NCBI RefSeq assembly: GCF_001270965.1
Contig: NZ_LGIA01000014.1
Span: forward strand, 37,835 to 101,834
Length of the DNA stretch: 64,000 nucleotides
From: Sunxiuqinia dokdonensis
GTDB taxonomy: Bacteria; Bacteroidota; Bacteroidia; Bacteroidales; Prolixibacteraceae
Reading direction: 5' to 3'
Position 1 is the stretch's first letter, and each line of letters begins with the position of its first letter. Under the pieces are notes generated by a model, which was not told the DNA's origin, searched no databases, and saw nothing but the letters and a program-made list of their open reading frames with translations. The position numbers and the translations under genes were made by a program. Shown here piece by piece: positions 36,250 through 46,519 of this stretch.

Positions 36250-37785
36250 ATGCAACCAGCAAAGCGTGTGGCAGTCAATACAGGCATTCTCTATGCCAAA
36301 ATGGGCATCACAGTCTTTATTTCACTTTACGCAACACGGCTGATCCTGGCAGCTTTGGGAGCCGAAGACTATGGGATATTCAATGTTGTGGGCGGTGCCA
36401 TTGCCATGTTGACCTTTTTAAACATTGCCATGGCCTCCGCAAGCCAGCGCTTCATGTCCTATGCGCAAGGTGAAGGTGATGAACAAAAGCAGAAATACAT
36501 ATTTAATGTATCTGTCTCCCTGCACTTTCTGGTCGCAATTGCAGTCTTCCTTCTTCTTCAAGTTGCTGGATATTTTTTGTTTAATGGGATTCTGGAGATT
36601 CCTGAAGAGCGGATGGACGTTGCAAAATTGCTCTATCAGTTCATGCTGGTGAGTACTTTTTTCACCATCGTCTCAGTACCTTATGACGCCGTGATCAATG
36701 CCCATGAAAATATGCTACTGGTAGCCATTTTGGGGATTATCGAGTCGGTTTCGAAGCTGGCTATTGCTATCTATATTACGTACACAGCGTTTGACAAACT
36801 GTTGACCTTTGGTATTCTGATGGTTTCGCTGCCAATCCTGCTATTGGTGTTACGGAGTATTTATTGCCATCGGAAATACGAAGAAGTTGAACTGGCACCA
36901 AGGAAATACTATAACAGGCGTTTGTTTAAAGAGATGACAAGTTTTGCCAGCTGGAAATTATTGAGCAGTACCGCCAGCATCGTCGCCATGCAAGGAATCA
37001 CAATTATTCTCAACTCATTTTTCGGGGTGATTGTCAATGCAGCGCAAGGGGTTGCCAATCAAGTATCAGGACAACTAATGGCATTCTCCAACACCATGTT
37101 AAAAGCCTTGAATCCGGTTATTGTAAAAAGTGAAGGAGAAAAGAACAGAACACAGATGCTTAAAGCATCAATGACGGGCAATAAAATCTCTTTTTTTTTG
37201 CTTTCATTTTTTGCCATCCCGGTTCTTATCGAAATGTCATTCATTCTAAATTTCTGGCTAAAAGATGTTCCTGACTTTGCGATTGTGTTTTGTCGATTGA
37301 GCTTAATCAATGCCGGGATCGATCAATTAACGGTAACTTTTTCCACAGCAATTGGTGCCACTGGGCGAATTAAAAAGGTGAGCTTTTGGAATTCCATGGT
37401 ATATATTGCCCTTCTGCCAGCAAGTTATCTGGCTTTTAAACTAGGTGCTTCTCCCGAAGCTATCTATGTCAACTTGATTGGAATGACGGTTGTATTATCA
37501 ATATTGAGAGTACTTTTTACTTATCATTTATGTGGATTGGAACTGGGCCAATTTACTTCGGATTTATTGGTACCCTGTTTGTCAACAACTTTGGCTACTG
37601 CTATCATAGCTTACACGCCTACATTTTTTCTTGATGCTGGCCTTGTCCGGTTAGTCGTTGTGGTTATTTTGAATGTTTTAACATTTTTAACCCTATTGTT
37701 CCTAATTGGACTAAAAGATGAAGAAAAAAAGCTTATTACATCCGTCTATCAGGCTGTTGTGACTAGGCTTCGAAACAAAAATTAA
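36250..37785 (+). CDS. wzx: Polysaccharide flippase (Wzx/MATE-like), first copy
   Basis: The 511-residue protein has about 12-14 membrane segments. It starts at MQPAKRVAVNTGILYAKMG; the open frame reaches back to 36187, but the extra 21 residues are hydrophilic and lie in the leader. The N-terminal signature TRLILAALGAEDYGIFNVVG is typical of oligosaccharide flippases. It moves undecaprenyl-linked repeat units across the inner membrane. It is the first gene of arm 1, after the leader. A second flippase follows 82 bp downstream. Confidence 0.9.
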   Translation: MQPAKRVAVNTGILYAKMGITVFISLYATRLILAALGAEDYGIFNVVGGAIAMLTFLNIAMASASQRFMSYAQGEGDEQKQKYIFNVSVSLHFLVAIAVFLLLQVAGYFLFNGILEIPEERMDVAKLLYQFMLVSTFFTIVSVPYDAVINAHENMLLVAILGIIESVSKLAIAIYITYTAFDKLLTFGILMVSLPILLLVLRSIYCHRKYEEVELAPRKYYNRRLFKEMTSFASWKLLSSTASIVAMQGITIILNSFFGVIVNAAQGVANQVSGQLMAFSNTMLKALNPVIVKSEGEKNRTQMLKASMTGNKISFFLLSFFAIPVLIEMSFILNFWLKDVPDFAIVFCRLSLINAGIDQLTVTFSTAIGATGRIKKVSFWNSMVYIALLPASYLAFKLGASPEAIYVNLIGMTVVLSILRVLFTYHLCGLELGQFTSDLLVPCLSTTLATAIIAYTPTFFLDAGLVRLVVVVILNVLTFLTLLFLIGLKDEEKKLITSVYQAVVTRLRNKN

Positions 37786-37867
37786 GTCGGTTTTTACTAA
37801 CACACAACGATGAATTAGCCTGATGGCAGCTGACATTGTTGTTTATAAATAGACCTGCAATAATAAA

Positions 37868-39229
37868 ATGATCGCATTGTATCATAAACTCACAGGGCTT
37901 CTTCAGCGGAATACCAGAAGTGCTCTGGCAGCCAGACAAGTTTTATATTCTTTTATCCTTCAAGGCCTTAGCATTGCTATCGGTCTACTTTATGTACCCT
38001 TATTGTTGGACTATTTAACCCAGGAGAAATATGGGATATGGCTTACACTAACTTCAATACTTGGCTGGTTTAGTTTCTTTGATATTGGATTAGGAAACGG
38101 ACTTCGGAACAAATTGGCCGAGGCCCTGGCGACCGATAATTTGAAAATGGGCAGAAAATATGTGAGTACGACCTACGCACTTTTAATTGGTATTTTTAGT
38201 GCTGTTCTTGCATTGTTTCATATCAGCAATTTTTTTCTGAACTGGGATACGATTTTAAACACGAAAACCATTGCTCAAAGCGAACTATATATCCTGACAT
38301 CCATTGTCTTTACTTTTTTTATACTTCGCTTTATCTTCCAGTTGGTTTCTATTGTTTATATGGCAGATCAGAAACCATCTATAACTAAACTAATCACAGC
38401 TTCAGGCAACCTGTTAGCATTTATATTGGTTCTGCTGCTGACCAGATTTACAGTGAGTGGCAGTTTAGTTCTGGTGGGTTCAATTATAAGCGTTATTCCA
38501 GTTCTATTGCTGATTGTGGTATCAGTTATCTCATTCAACGGTCGGTATAAGGCGCTTCGTCCTACGGTAAAGGAGGTCGACTTGAAGCTTAGTAGAGGAT
38601 TAATGAACCTGGGGGCTAAGTTTTTCTTTTTACAAATTACAGCCATTATTGTATTCTCAACATCAAATATTTTTATCACCCAGTTTTATGGACCTGAGGA
38701 AGTTGTTGTTTTCAATATTGCTTTCAAATATTTTCAGCTTCCGGTCATGGTTTTTTCTATTGTGATGAGTCCCATATGGTCTGCGGTTACCGATGCTTAC
38801 ACGAAGTCCGACTTTCCCTGGCTAAAGAAAACCTTGAAAAATCTAAATTGGCTATCTCTTCTTTTTGCCGGCGGAATTATTTTGATGATTTTCCTGAGTA
38901 ACTGGGCATATGAGATCTGGGTTGGCTCCCGGGTAAAAGTTCCTCTGGGTCTTTCCATTTCGCTTGGAATCTATGCTATTATGCAAATTGGCGTTGCTCC
39001 ATATTCGAGCTTTATCAACGGCATTGGCAAGTTAAAACTGACCGTTTCGCTAACTTTTGTTGGAGTGGCCATCTATTTGATTTTGATCTATGTTTTTGGG
39101 AATTTATTCAACAACAGTACTGGAATTGTAATGGCCATTATTGGTTCGCATACCATTGGGGCAATTTTTCAGCCAACACAAACGTATAAAATACTGAACC
39201 GGACCGCCAAGGGTATTTGGAACCGTTAA
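37868..39229 (+). CDS. Polysaccharide flippase-like membrane protein, second copy
   Basis: The 453-residue protein has about 12 membrane segments, with LPLLLDYLTQEKYGIWLTL-type residues near the N-terminus (PLLLDYLTQEKYGIW) and FDIGLGNGLRNKLAEALA, typical of the MATE/Wzx polysaccharide export family. It is clearly diverged from the preceding flippase. Two flippases in one cluster suggest two lipid-linked products or that one copy moves a modified sugar donor. The genes around it are glycosyltransferases. Confidence 0.9.
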   Translation: MIALYHKLTGLLQRNTRSALAARQVLYSFILQGLSIAIGLLYVPLLLDYLTQEKYGIWLTLTSILGWFSFFDIGLGNGLRNKLAEALATDNLKMGRKYVSTTYALLIGIFSAVLALFHISNFFLNWDTILNTKTIAQSELYILTSIVFTFFILRFIFQLVSIVYMADQKPSITKLITASGNLLAFILVLLLTRFTVSGSLVLVGSIISVIPVLLLIVVSVISFNGRYKALRPTVKEVDLKLSRGLMNLGAKFFFLQITAIIVFSTSNIFITQFYGPEEVVVFNIAFKYFQLPVMVFSIVMSPIWSAVTDAYTKSDFPWLKKTLKNLNWLSLLFAGGIILMIFLSNWAYEIWVGSRVKVPLGLSISLGIYAIMQIGVAPYSSFINGIGKLKLTVSLTFVGVAIYLILIYVFGNLFNNSTGIVMAIIGSHTIGAIFQPTQTYKILNRTAKGIWNR

Positions 39230-39421
39230 TAGTAAATAGTCTCATTGTTAGAGAAGGGAATAAGTCACTATTTACATAGGAGGAGATGGGTGATGTTGTC
39301 ATTTCTCCATGTTGTGTGGGCCTAGCAAATTGATACTATCATTTATGGATGGAGTGAAGGCTCTTTTCGCTGGCTTGATATTAAGAAATAATAACCGCAT
39401 ATACAAATAAATTGCTGTGGA

Positions 39422-40492
39422 ATGAAGCAAATTAGTTATCTCAAAAATTACTATACGGCCTATCTCAAAAGCTACCTGAAGAGCTATCTGAAACTGAATC
39501 AGAATGGAGAGCGATCGAGCCAATACCTCGATATCGGGATCTTAAATCCGACCATCGGAACATCCAATTTGGGAGACTATATCATTTACGAAAGTGTGTA
39601 CAAAAACCTAAGGGAAACATACCCAAAAGACGTGTTCACGAATTTTCCGACCCAACTATACAATTCGTTTGATACGAAACATTTGATGAGTCAAAAAGAT
39701 ATCCTGTTTGTTGCCGGAACGAACCTACTGGCATCGAACCTGGAACGACGGTTGCAGTGGAAAATTAGTCAATCGCATAAACTCTTTCTAAAAAACAAAG
39801 TCGTCCTGTTTGGTTGTGGATGGTGGCAGTACCAGGATGAAATCAATCAATACAGCGCAAGAATCTATAAATCGATACTCAATTCAAACCTGATTCACGC
39901 AGCACGTGATAATTACACCGTCGAAAAGTTTCACTCCATTGGAATCAACAATGTCGTGAATGCATCTTGTCCAACTTTATGGAGATTGAGCCCTGAGGTT
40001 TGTAGTAAGATCCCCACTCAACGAAAAGATAGCGTTGTAACCACCCTGACATCTTACAATAAAAACAAAGCAGATGATTTAAAAATGCTTGAATTGCTCA
40101 GCAAGAATTATGAAACCGTTTTCTTGTGGATGCAGAGCTATGAAGATATTCAATACCTGAATGAGTTGACTCCGGGAATTCAAAACCTGACAATCATACC
40201 ACCTACGCTTGAAGCCTATGACGCCTTGTTGGCTCAGAAAAGTATTGACTATATAGGCACCCGGCTTCATGCAGGAGTGCGTGCACTTCAAAATAACATC
40301 CGAACGCTAATCTTAGCCGTTGATAACCGGGCGATTGAAATTGGGGAAGATACCAATCTAAATGTTATTCGAAGAGAACAAGTTGAGGAAATCTCCTCGT
40401 TTATTGAGGGAGTCTACGTAACCAACATTAAACTGCCTCATGAAAATATCCAAGCTTTTAAAAACTCGCTTGCCAATTATAAGTTAGCCTGA
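39422..40492 (+). CDS. Polysaccharide pyruvyltransferase family protein
   Basis: The 356-residue soluble protein has GTSNLGDYIIYESVYKNL near the N-terminus and GTRLHAGVRALQNNIRTLIL near residues 280-300, both typical of polysaccharide pyruvyltransferases (PS_pyruv_trans), which add pyruvate ketals to sugars from PEP. ILFVAGTNLL matches the middle motif. An acidic pyruvylated polysaccharide is inferred. It lies 192 bp after the flippase, with no gene in that gap. Confidence 0.85.
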   Translation: MKQISYLKNYYTAYLKSYLKSYLKLNQNGERSSQYLDIGILNPTIGTSNLGDYIIYESVYKNLRETYPKDVFTNFPTQLYNSFDTKHLMSQKDILFVAGTNLLASNLERRLQWKISQSHKLFLKNKVVLFGCGWWQYQDEINQYSARIYKSILNSNLIHAARDNYTVEKFHSIGINNVVNASCPTLWRLSPEVCSKIPTQRKDSVVTTLTSYNKNKADDLKMLELLSKNYETVFLWMQSYEDIQYLNELTPGIQNLTIIPPTLEAYDALLAQKSIDYIGTRLHAGVRALQNNIRTLILAVDNRAIEIGEDTNLNVIRREQVEEISSFIEGVYVTNIKLPHENIQAFKNSLANYKLA

Positions 40493-40565
40493 CCTTTGAA
40501 ACACACCGACGCAATATAAAAATAATCAACCCTTTAGACCCTTTAAAACGATAAAAACTGTTGTT

Positions 40566-41501
40566 ATGAACTATACAAATCTACTTACAATCTCGATGCC
40601 TGTGTACGAACGCAAGGATTATTTTAAAAACGCGCTCGAAAGTGCATTAAATCAGACCGTAAAGTGCAAAGTTATTGTCATAGACAACTGCTCTTCGCAT
40701 GATTATTTTAAACAAATCTGCAAGGAGAAGGGAGTGACCTATTACCGAAACGACCGTAATATTGGTTTGGCTCCAAACTTTGCCCGAGGCTTCGAACTGG
40801 CCAAGACCAAGTATGTAATGAACCTTCAGGATGATGATCTGCTAGCTCCTGATTACGTTGAGGCCTTTGCCAATGCAGTGGAAAAGCATCCCGACCTCGA
40901 TATCTTCTTTACGGATTTTAGCAGACTGACATCCAAAGGAAAGTTGCCCCACCATCATACCCTGCCCTTCGGCTATATGAAAAACGGAGATCGGGTGATT
41001 GAATATGGAATCAGATACAAATTAGGATTTCCCTATATCTCAAGTGCGATTAAAAGAAAAAATGTCAATGGGTTTGACAAATATGACGGCGGTGGAAGTT
41101 ATGATTGGGCGTGGCTATATTCCAATGCCGATCAGTTTTCCTTTTATGGCGATCCGCGACAACTTTATTCTTTCAGGGAGCACGAGCTACAGCACACAAA
41201 GAAGAATGCGGTAAACTACAACCTATCGACACCATATATTTACGAAGCCATTCTGAAAGAAAAAGCAACCAACCCAGAGCTTAAAAAGCTTGCCGCAAAA
41301 AGGGCATTTTGGGAACTCATCCATTTAAAGTCAGTTGCAGACAAAGAAGCGATCGCAGGCTTTCTTGAGAAAGACAACATTTATAGTAAATACCTCAAGG
41401 ACAAGTTGCAAAATGATTTGAAAATCAAAACCATCTTTTTCATTCCCAAAGCAAGTATCGACTTCTTTTATCGGTCGATGAAGAAAGTAGCTTTGCTATG
41501 A
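40566..41501 (+). CDS. Glycosyltransferase family 2
   Basis: The 311-residue protein has the GT-A fold start TISMPVYERKDYFKNALESA, the DN pair VIDNCSSHDYF, RNDRNIGLAPNFARGFELA and the DXD-type metal motif NLQDDDLLAPDYV. GT2 enzymes transfer a sugar from a nucleotide donor on the cytoplasmic face with inversion. No membrane segment is present. Donor and linkage cannot be told. Confidence 0.93.
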   Translation: MNYTNLLTISMPVYERKDYFKNALESALNQTVKCKVIVIDNCSSHDYFKQICKEKGVTYYRNDRNIGLAPNFARGFELAKTKYVMNLQDDDLLAPDYVEAFANAVEKHPDLDIFFTDFSRLTSKGKLPHHHTLPFGYMKNGDRVIEYGIRYKLGFPYISSAIKRKNVNGFDKYDGGGSYDWAWLYSNADQFSFYGDPRQLYSFREHELQHTKKNAVNYNLSTPYIYEAILKEKATNPELKKLAAKRAFWELIHLKSVADKEAIAGFLEKDNIYSKYLKDKLQNDLKIKTIFFIPKASIDFFYRSMKKVALL

Positions 41502-41594
41502 GATCTATTTGAAAATCCCTAGCGAGGGAAGGTCTACCATCAGAAGTTTTAATTAGAAAATGGTGCCATTATCTATAATCGAGAAAAGTTCGAA

Positions 41595-42848
41595 ATGAAA
41601 GTTCTTTGGATAACAAATACACTTTTCCCAGCAGTTTGTGATGAATTGGGACTTCCCAGCCCTGTTGTTGGTGGCTGGATGTATTCAGCTGCAGAGTCCC
41701 TTATTAAAGTTGGAAAGAATATTGAACTGGGAGTGGCTTCTTTGTACGGAGGGAAAGAATTGCGGTCAGTCACCGTTAATAAGATAAACTATTTTTTAAT
41801 TCCAAGGCAAGATAAAGGCCATATATATAGTACTAAGTTAGAAGCTTATTGGCAGCGCATTCACAGTCAATTTGCACCTGACGTGGTGCACATTCATGGA
41901 TCTGAATACCCACACGGATTAGCATATATAAATGGATGTGGCAATAGAAATGTTGTCGTTTCTATACAGGGACTTGTTAGTGTTTATGAGCGGTACTATT
42001 ATGGCAGCATTTCTGAAGTTGAGTTACATAAGAACATCACATTGCGAGATCGCCTTAGAGAAGATTCGATTTTTAAGCAGCGTAAAAGGATGCAAGAGAG
42101 GGGATCTTTTGAAAAAATGCTTCTCGGTAAAGTAGATCACGTAATTGGGCGAACTTCATGGGATGAAACACACGTTTGGGCTATTAACCCAAATGCGACT
42201 TATCATTTTTGCAATGAGACTTTGCGGAGTGAATTTTACAAGGGTGGGTGGCTGTATGAAGCTTGCGAAAAGCAGAGCATTTTCTTAAGCCAGGCTTACT
42301 ATCCCATCAAAGGATTACACCAATTAATTAAGGCATTACCCTTTATCTTAAGAGATTGGCCAGATACAAAAGTATATTTAGCCGGTAACAACTTCATGGG
42401 AAATAAGTCGAGATGGAGAATGAACGGATTTGGCAAATATATAGATGGTTTGATGAAGAAAAACGAAGTGGAAGACAAGGTCGTTTTCACCGGTTCCTTG
42501 TCGGCAGAAGAGATGCGACAACGGTATTTGGATTCAAATGTATTTGTATGTCCTTCGTCCATAGAAAATAGTCCAAACTCGGTAGGAGAAGCCCAACTGC
42601 TGGGTGTTCCTTGTGTTGCCTCCTACGTAGGTGGAGTTGCAGATATGATTTTGGATAAAGAAACAGGCTTGCTCTATCGTTTTGAAGAGGTTGAAATGCT
42701 GGCGAAATCTATCTGCCAGATTTTTGGAGACCAAGAGTTAGCCAACAAGATTTCAAAGCAAGGAAAAATAGCAGCATCAGCTCGCCACTCACAAACAGTA
42801 AATTCTGAGAAGTTAAATTCAATTTATCAGGAAATATGCAAAAAATAG
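41595..42848 (+). CDS. Glycosyltransferase family 4
   Basis: The 417-residue protein has a GT-B fold. The N-terminal part has LGLPSPVVGGWMYSAAESLI and VVHIHGSEYPHG. The C-terminal donor domain has KGLHQLIKALPFIL, VFVCPSSIENSPNSVGEAQL and GVPCVASYVGGVADMI, the GT4 E-x7-E region. It is a retaining transferase acting in the cytoplasm. The stop overlaps the acyltransferase start by 13 bp. Base composition is visibly AT-rich, like the next genes. Confidence 0.93.
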   Translation: MKVLWITNTLFPAVCDELGLPSPVVGGWMYSAAESLIKVGKNIELGVASLYGGKELRSVTVNKINYFLIPRQDKGHIYSTKLEAYWQRIHSQFAPDVVHIHGSEYPHGLAYINGCGNRNVVVSIQGLVSVYERYYYGSISEVELHKNITLRDRLREDSIFKQRKRMQERGSFEKMLLGKVDHVIGRTSWDETHVWAINPNATYHFCNETLRSEFYKGGWLYEACEKQSIFLSQAYYPIKGLHQLIKALPFILRDWPDTKVYLAGNNFMGNKSRWRMNGFGKYIDGLMKKNEVEDKVVFTGSLSAEEMRQRYLDSNVFVCPSSIENSPNSVGEAQLLGVPCVASYVGGVADMILDKETGLLYRFEEVEMLAKSICQIFGDQELANKISKQGKIAASARHSQTVNSEKLNSIYQEICKK

Positions 42849-43465
42849 CAACGAACCTTTATAAGGCAATCCGAAGAATCTTGATAGCCATATTGATATT
42901 TATCAATAGAATGTCAACATGGATTGTATTGTTTTGCAATAATGTACAATTTCAGCGATTCCAAACCACCGGTGTGCCGTATGTTAGTGTAGCTAAGAGC
43001 GGAAGCTGTTCCATCGAATCCAATTTTCGGATGAACAATGGCAATTTGGGTAATCCGATTGGAAGGCCGCAGCGTTGCATTCTTTTTGTTGATCGGGGAG
43101 CAAGTTTATCGATTGGTAAAAATGTAGGAATTAGTTCAACTGCTATTGTTGCTCATCATCAAATCACGATCGGGAACAATGTTAAGCTAGGTGGAGGCGT
43201 ATGTATTTATGATACCGATTTTCATTCGCTCGATCCAAAGTCAAGACAAAACGCATCAGAAGATAGCGCGCAGAAAATAAATAAACCTGTAAGTATTGGA
43301 AATAACGTTTTTATAGGAGCCCATTCAACAATTCTAAAGGGAGTGAGCATCGGTGACAATTCAATTATTGGCGCCTGCTCTGTGGTTACCAAGAATATTC
43401 CTGAAAATGAGATATGGGCGGGTAATCCGGCAAAATTTATAAAAAAACAATCGGCAGATGCTTAA
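42836..43465 (+). CDS. Hexapeptide-repeat acyltransferase (LbH family)
   Basis: The 209-residue protein has one N-terminal hydrophobic segment (about 14-35) and left-handed beta-helix hexapeptides: IGKNVGISSTAIVAHHQITI, IGNNVKLGGGVCIYDTDFHS, IGNNVFIGAHSTILKGVSIG and IGACSVVTKNI. CIYDTDFHSLD resembles WcaF/WcaB-type O-acetyltransferases. It would acetylate a sugar of the repeat unit using acetyl-CoA. It overlaps the previous gene by 13 bp and the next by 8 bp. Confidence 0.9.
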   Translation: MQKIATNLYKAIRRILIAILIFINRMSTWIVLFCNNVQFQRFQTTGVPYVSVAKSGSCSIESNFRMNNGNLGNPIGRPQRCILFVDRGASLSIGKNVGISSTAIVAHHQITIGNNVKLGGGVCIYDTDFHSLDPKSRQNASEDSAQKINKPVSIGNNVFIGAHSTILKGVSIGDNSIIGACSVVTKNIPENEIWAGNPAKFIKKQSADA

Positions 43466-44759
43466 AAAAACAATCGAAAAAATAGTTCCATTTACAATTT
43501 TGCCAATAGCTGTTTTCTCGGTGCAGTTGTATACTCCAGTGCCTGTTGGCAATACGGCGTTCTGGTGGCTGATTAACACCCTGATCCTATTCACTTACTT
43601 CTGGACGGTCAGGTATAGTTACATCTCTCCCGAAGACAGAAAAGCGATCCTTTTTTTAAAATTGTACTTAATATGGAATATTTTCAGCATTGCCCGGGGA
43701 CTATTTGCTGCCGAAATCTATTGGGATTATAAAGGCTTGGTGAATATGGGGATGGCCTTACTGTTGGCATTCGTGGCATATATTTCCATCGACAAAGATC
43801 GGGTTCAATCAATTTTGGCTTCCTTTGTAAAATATCTGTTGCCATTTTCGATTTTGGCTTTCCCTTTATTCTTAGGTTCGTGGGGATGGATCTTCTTTCC
43901 AATCAGTTTACTCATGCTATTTTTACCAATCCTGCCGATCAGGGGAAAGATACTTGTTATTGTCGTTACAATCATCGCTGGTTTTATTGACTTGGGTACC
44001 AGAAGCCACGTCATAAAATACGGTATGCCGATCATTCTTCTCCTTGCTTTTTATACCACCCGTCACTTCTCCTTGTCTGCCAACCTATTGAAGATTGCTC
44101 AAAAAGTTCTGATGTTTATCCCATTCTTATTTTTTGTACTGGCTGTTTCCGGTGCTTTTGAAATTTTTAAAATGGATCAATATATTGAAGGCAACTATGT
44201 AGAGGAGAGAAAAAGCAGGGATGGAGAAGTTGTCGAGGAAAATCTAAAAGCAGACACGCGTACTTTTCTTTATGTTGAAGTTATACAGTCAGCACAGAAA
44301 TATGATTATTGGTTGATTGGACGCACTCCTGCCAGGGGTAATGAAACCTTTCATTTTGCGACTGAAAGTGAAGAAATAACAGGTCGGCCCGAACGCATCA
44401 GGAATGAGGTCGGTGTTTTGAATGTCTTTACTTGGACCGGCATTGTTGGCGTAGTCTTATTCTTCCTGCTTTTTTATCAGGCATCTTTTCTTGCGGTCTA
44501 CCGATCAAATAATATTTTCATAAAACTAGTAGGGCTTTTTGTCGCTTTTCGTTGGGTCTATTCCTGGGTGGAAGATTACCAGGGATTTGACATGAATAAC
44601 TTTGTGATCTGGCTCATGATCGGCATGTGCTTTTCTTCGGCTTTCAGAAAAATGAATAATTCGGAAGTGAAATTATGGGCATGGGGCATTTTTGATAAAA
44701 ACGTGAAGGAAAGATACCAACGACATTTGCAGAAAGAGGTGGCAAACCCCATTCCGTAA
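43458..44759 (+). CDS. wzy: Wzy-like O-antigen polymerase/ligase
   Basis: The 433-residue protein has about 10-12 membrane segments and one large hydrophilic loop (about 240-320, including EGNYVEERKSRDGEVVEENL and GRTPARGNETFHF). This matches Wzy polymerases and O-antigen ligases. Polymerase is preferred since it lies inside a Wzx-dependent cluster. It joins lipid-linked repeat units in the periplasm. It overlaps the acyltransferase gene by 8 bp. Confidence 0.82.
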   Translation: MLKKTIEKIVPFTILPIAVFSVQLYTPVPVGNTAFWWLINTLILFTYFWTVRYSYISPEDRKAILFLKLYLIWNIFSIARGLFAAEIYWDYKGLVNMGMALLLAFVAYISIDKDRVQSILASFVKYLLPFSILAFPLFLGSWGWIFFPISLLMLFLPILPIRGKILVIVVTIIAGFIDLGTRSHVIKYGMPIILLLAFYTTRHFSLSANLLKIAQKVLMFIPFLFFVLAVSGAFEIFKMDQYIEGNYVEERKSRDGEVVEENLKADTRTFLYVEVIQSAQKYDYWLIGRTPARGNETFHFATESEEITGRPERIRNEVGVLNVFTWTGIVGVVLFFLLFYQASFLAVYRSNNIFIKLVGLFVAFRWVYSWVEDYQGFDMNNFVIWLMIGMCFSSAFRKMNNSEVKLWAWGIFDKNVKERYQRHLQKEVANPIP

Positions 44760-44777
44760 CCATCAAAATAACTGAAA

Positions 44778-45638
44778 ATGAATGTTGATTTTAAAATAGC
44801 GGTACTGCTAACTTGCCATAACCGCCGAGAGAAAACACTCCTTTGTTTAAAAGCTTTGTTTCAGGCCCGGTTGAAACCCAATTATAAGGCAGATGTTTTC
44901 CTGGTCGATGATGGCTCAACAGACAGGACAGGCGAAGCAGTAAAAGAGAACTTTCCCAAAATCCATGTCATCCAGGGAGATGGCAGTCTTTTCTGGAACC
45001 AAGGTATGCGTTTGGCCTGGGATACAGCCAGTCGGAACGGAAACTATGATTTTTACTTGTGGCTCAACGATGATACGATATTGGATGAGTCTGCACTGGA
45101 AGAATTATTAAATTGTTACCAGAAAGCGTTTCATAAAGATCAACGACCCTCAATTATTGTAGGTGCTTGCGAATCTGATGCACAGAATAACGACTTTACC
45201 TATGGGGGTAGAAACGAAGAAGGAGCTGTCCTTCCAAATGGTGATTTACAAATTTGTAAGTACATGAATGGAAATGCAGTACTGGTTCCTCAAGCGGTCT
45301 TTGAGAAGCTAGGTAATCTTTCTCCGGAATACACCCATGGGATGGGTGATTTCGACTATGGATTGAGAGCCCAAAATGATGGATTTGTTTGTTACACGAC
45401 AAGAAAATACATTGCTGTCTGTCCAAGAAATGAGGGAGTAGGCGCTTGGTGCAATTCGCAAACTCCTATATCGAAACGTTGGGAGTTGCTATATTCGCCG
45501 AAGGGACTTAACCTTAAAGAATATAATATCTTTCGCAGGAAGTTTTGGGGATGGAGGTGGATTATTTATGCAATCAAGGCTTATCTTAAGATCTTATTCC
45601 CATTGTTTTATTCCTCGTTAAAAGTATCAAAAAAGTAA
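44778..45638 (+). CDS. Glycosyltransferase family 2 (rhamnosyltransferase-like)
   Basis: The 286-residue protein has AVLLTCHNRREKTLLCLKAL, FLVDDGSTDRTGEAV, and LWLNDDTILDESALEELL (DXD-type motif N-D-D). GNAVLVPQAVFEKLGNLSPE and HGMGDFDYGLRAQ are typical of the rhamnosyltransferase-like GT2 group. It is cytoplasmic or membrane-peripheral. It lies 18 bp after wzy and 5 bp before the next transferase. Confidence 0.92.
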   Translation: MNVDFKIAVLLTCHNRREKTLLCLKALFQARLKPNYKADVFLVDDGSTDRTGEAVKENFPKIHVIQGDGSLFWNQGMRLAWDTASRNGNYDFYLWLNDDTILDESALEELLNCYQKAFHKDQRPSIIVGACESDAQNNDFTYGGRNEEGAVLPNGDLQICKYMNGNAVLVPQAVFEKLGNLSPEYTHGMGDFDYGLRAQNDGFVCYTTRKYIAVCPRNEGVGAWCNSQTPISKRWELLYSPKGLNLKEYNIFRRKFWGWRWIIYAIKAYLKILFPLFYSSLKVSKK

Positions 45639-45643
45639 AAGCT

Positions 45644-46519
45644 ATGCTCGCTCCAATTTGCCTTTTTACATACAATCGATTAGCTGAGACCCAGCAAACC
45701 ATCGAAGCTTTGCAGAACAATTTTTTGGCTTCAGAAAGTGAGCTGTTTATTTTTTCGGACGGACCTAAAAATGAAGCTTCAAAACCTAAGGTTACCGAAG
45801 TGAGGGCCTTTCTCCACTCCGTCAGTGGATTTAAAAGTGTGTCACTGATTGAAGCGAATGAAAACAAAGGATTAGCCAGATCGATTATTTCAGGGGTGTC
45901 AGAGATCATCAAAAAGTATGGGAAAGTGATTGTTTTGGAGGACGATCTAATTACTTCTCCCAACTTTTTGGATTTTATGAATCAAGCTTTGAATTTTTAC
46001 CGTGATCACGAGAATATATTTTCTATTTCAGGTTACTCTCTGGACTTACCTTCATTAGAAGGCTATGAGGCAGATTATTATCTGGGCTATAGGGCTTCAT
46101 CTTGGGGGTGGGGAACGTGGCTTGATCGATGGGAGCAAATAGATTGGGCTGTGAGTGATTACAAGAAATTTATTTTCGACCCTTTTGAGCATATTAAATT
46201 TATGCGTGGTGGCTCCGATTTGCCTTTTATGCTTTGGAAGCAAATGAATGGAAAAATCGATTCCTGGGCGATTCGATGGTGCTTTCATCAATATAGGCGA
46301 GAACAGTTAACAGTCTTTCCTTCACAGTCCAAGGTCACTAGTATCGGGTATGGAGAGGAAGCGACACATACCAAAGAAACAAATCGTTTCGATACAAATT
46401 TAGATGATGGAGTTAATCGACTTTTCTCATTTGATCTTGATTTAAGATTAGAGAAAAAATTAGTCAAAGAATTCAGAAATAAGTTTTCAGTATATAAAAG
46501 AATTAAAGATAAATTTTGA
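45644..46519 (+). CDS. GT2/GNT-I-like glycosyltransferase
   Basis: The 291-residue protein begins APICLFTYNRLAETQQTIEA and carries IFSDGPKNEAS, NENKGLARSIISGVSEII and the metal motif VIVLEDDLITSPNFLDFMNQ (E-D-D). This pattern resembles eukaryotic GNT-I-like (GT13-type) and related bacterial transferases. SSWGWGTWLDRW follows. The donor is unknown. The stop overlaps the next start (TTGA). Confidence 0.88.
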   Translation: MLAPICLFTYNRLAETQQTIEALQNNFLASESELFIFSDGPKNEASKPKVTEVRAFLHSVSGFKSVSLIEANENKGLARSIISGVSEIIKKYGKVIVLEDDLITSPNFLDFMNQALNFYRDHENIFSISGYSLDLPSLEGYEADYYLGYRASSWGWGTWLDRWEQIDWAVSDYKKFIFDPFEHIKFMRGGSDLPFMLWKQMNGKIDSWAIRWCFHQYRREQLTVFPSQSKVTSIGYGEEATHTKETNRFDTNLDDGVNRLFSFDLDLRLEKKLVKEFRNKFSVYKRIKDKF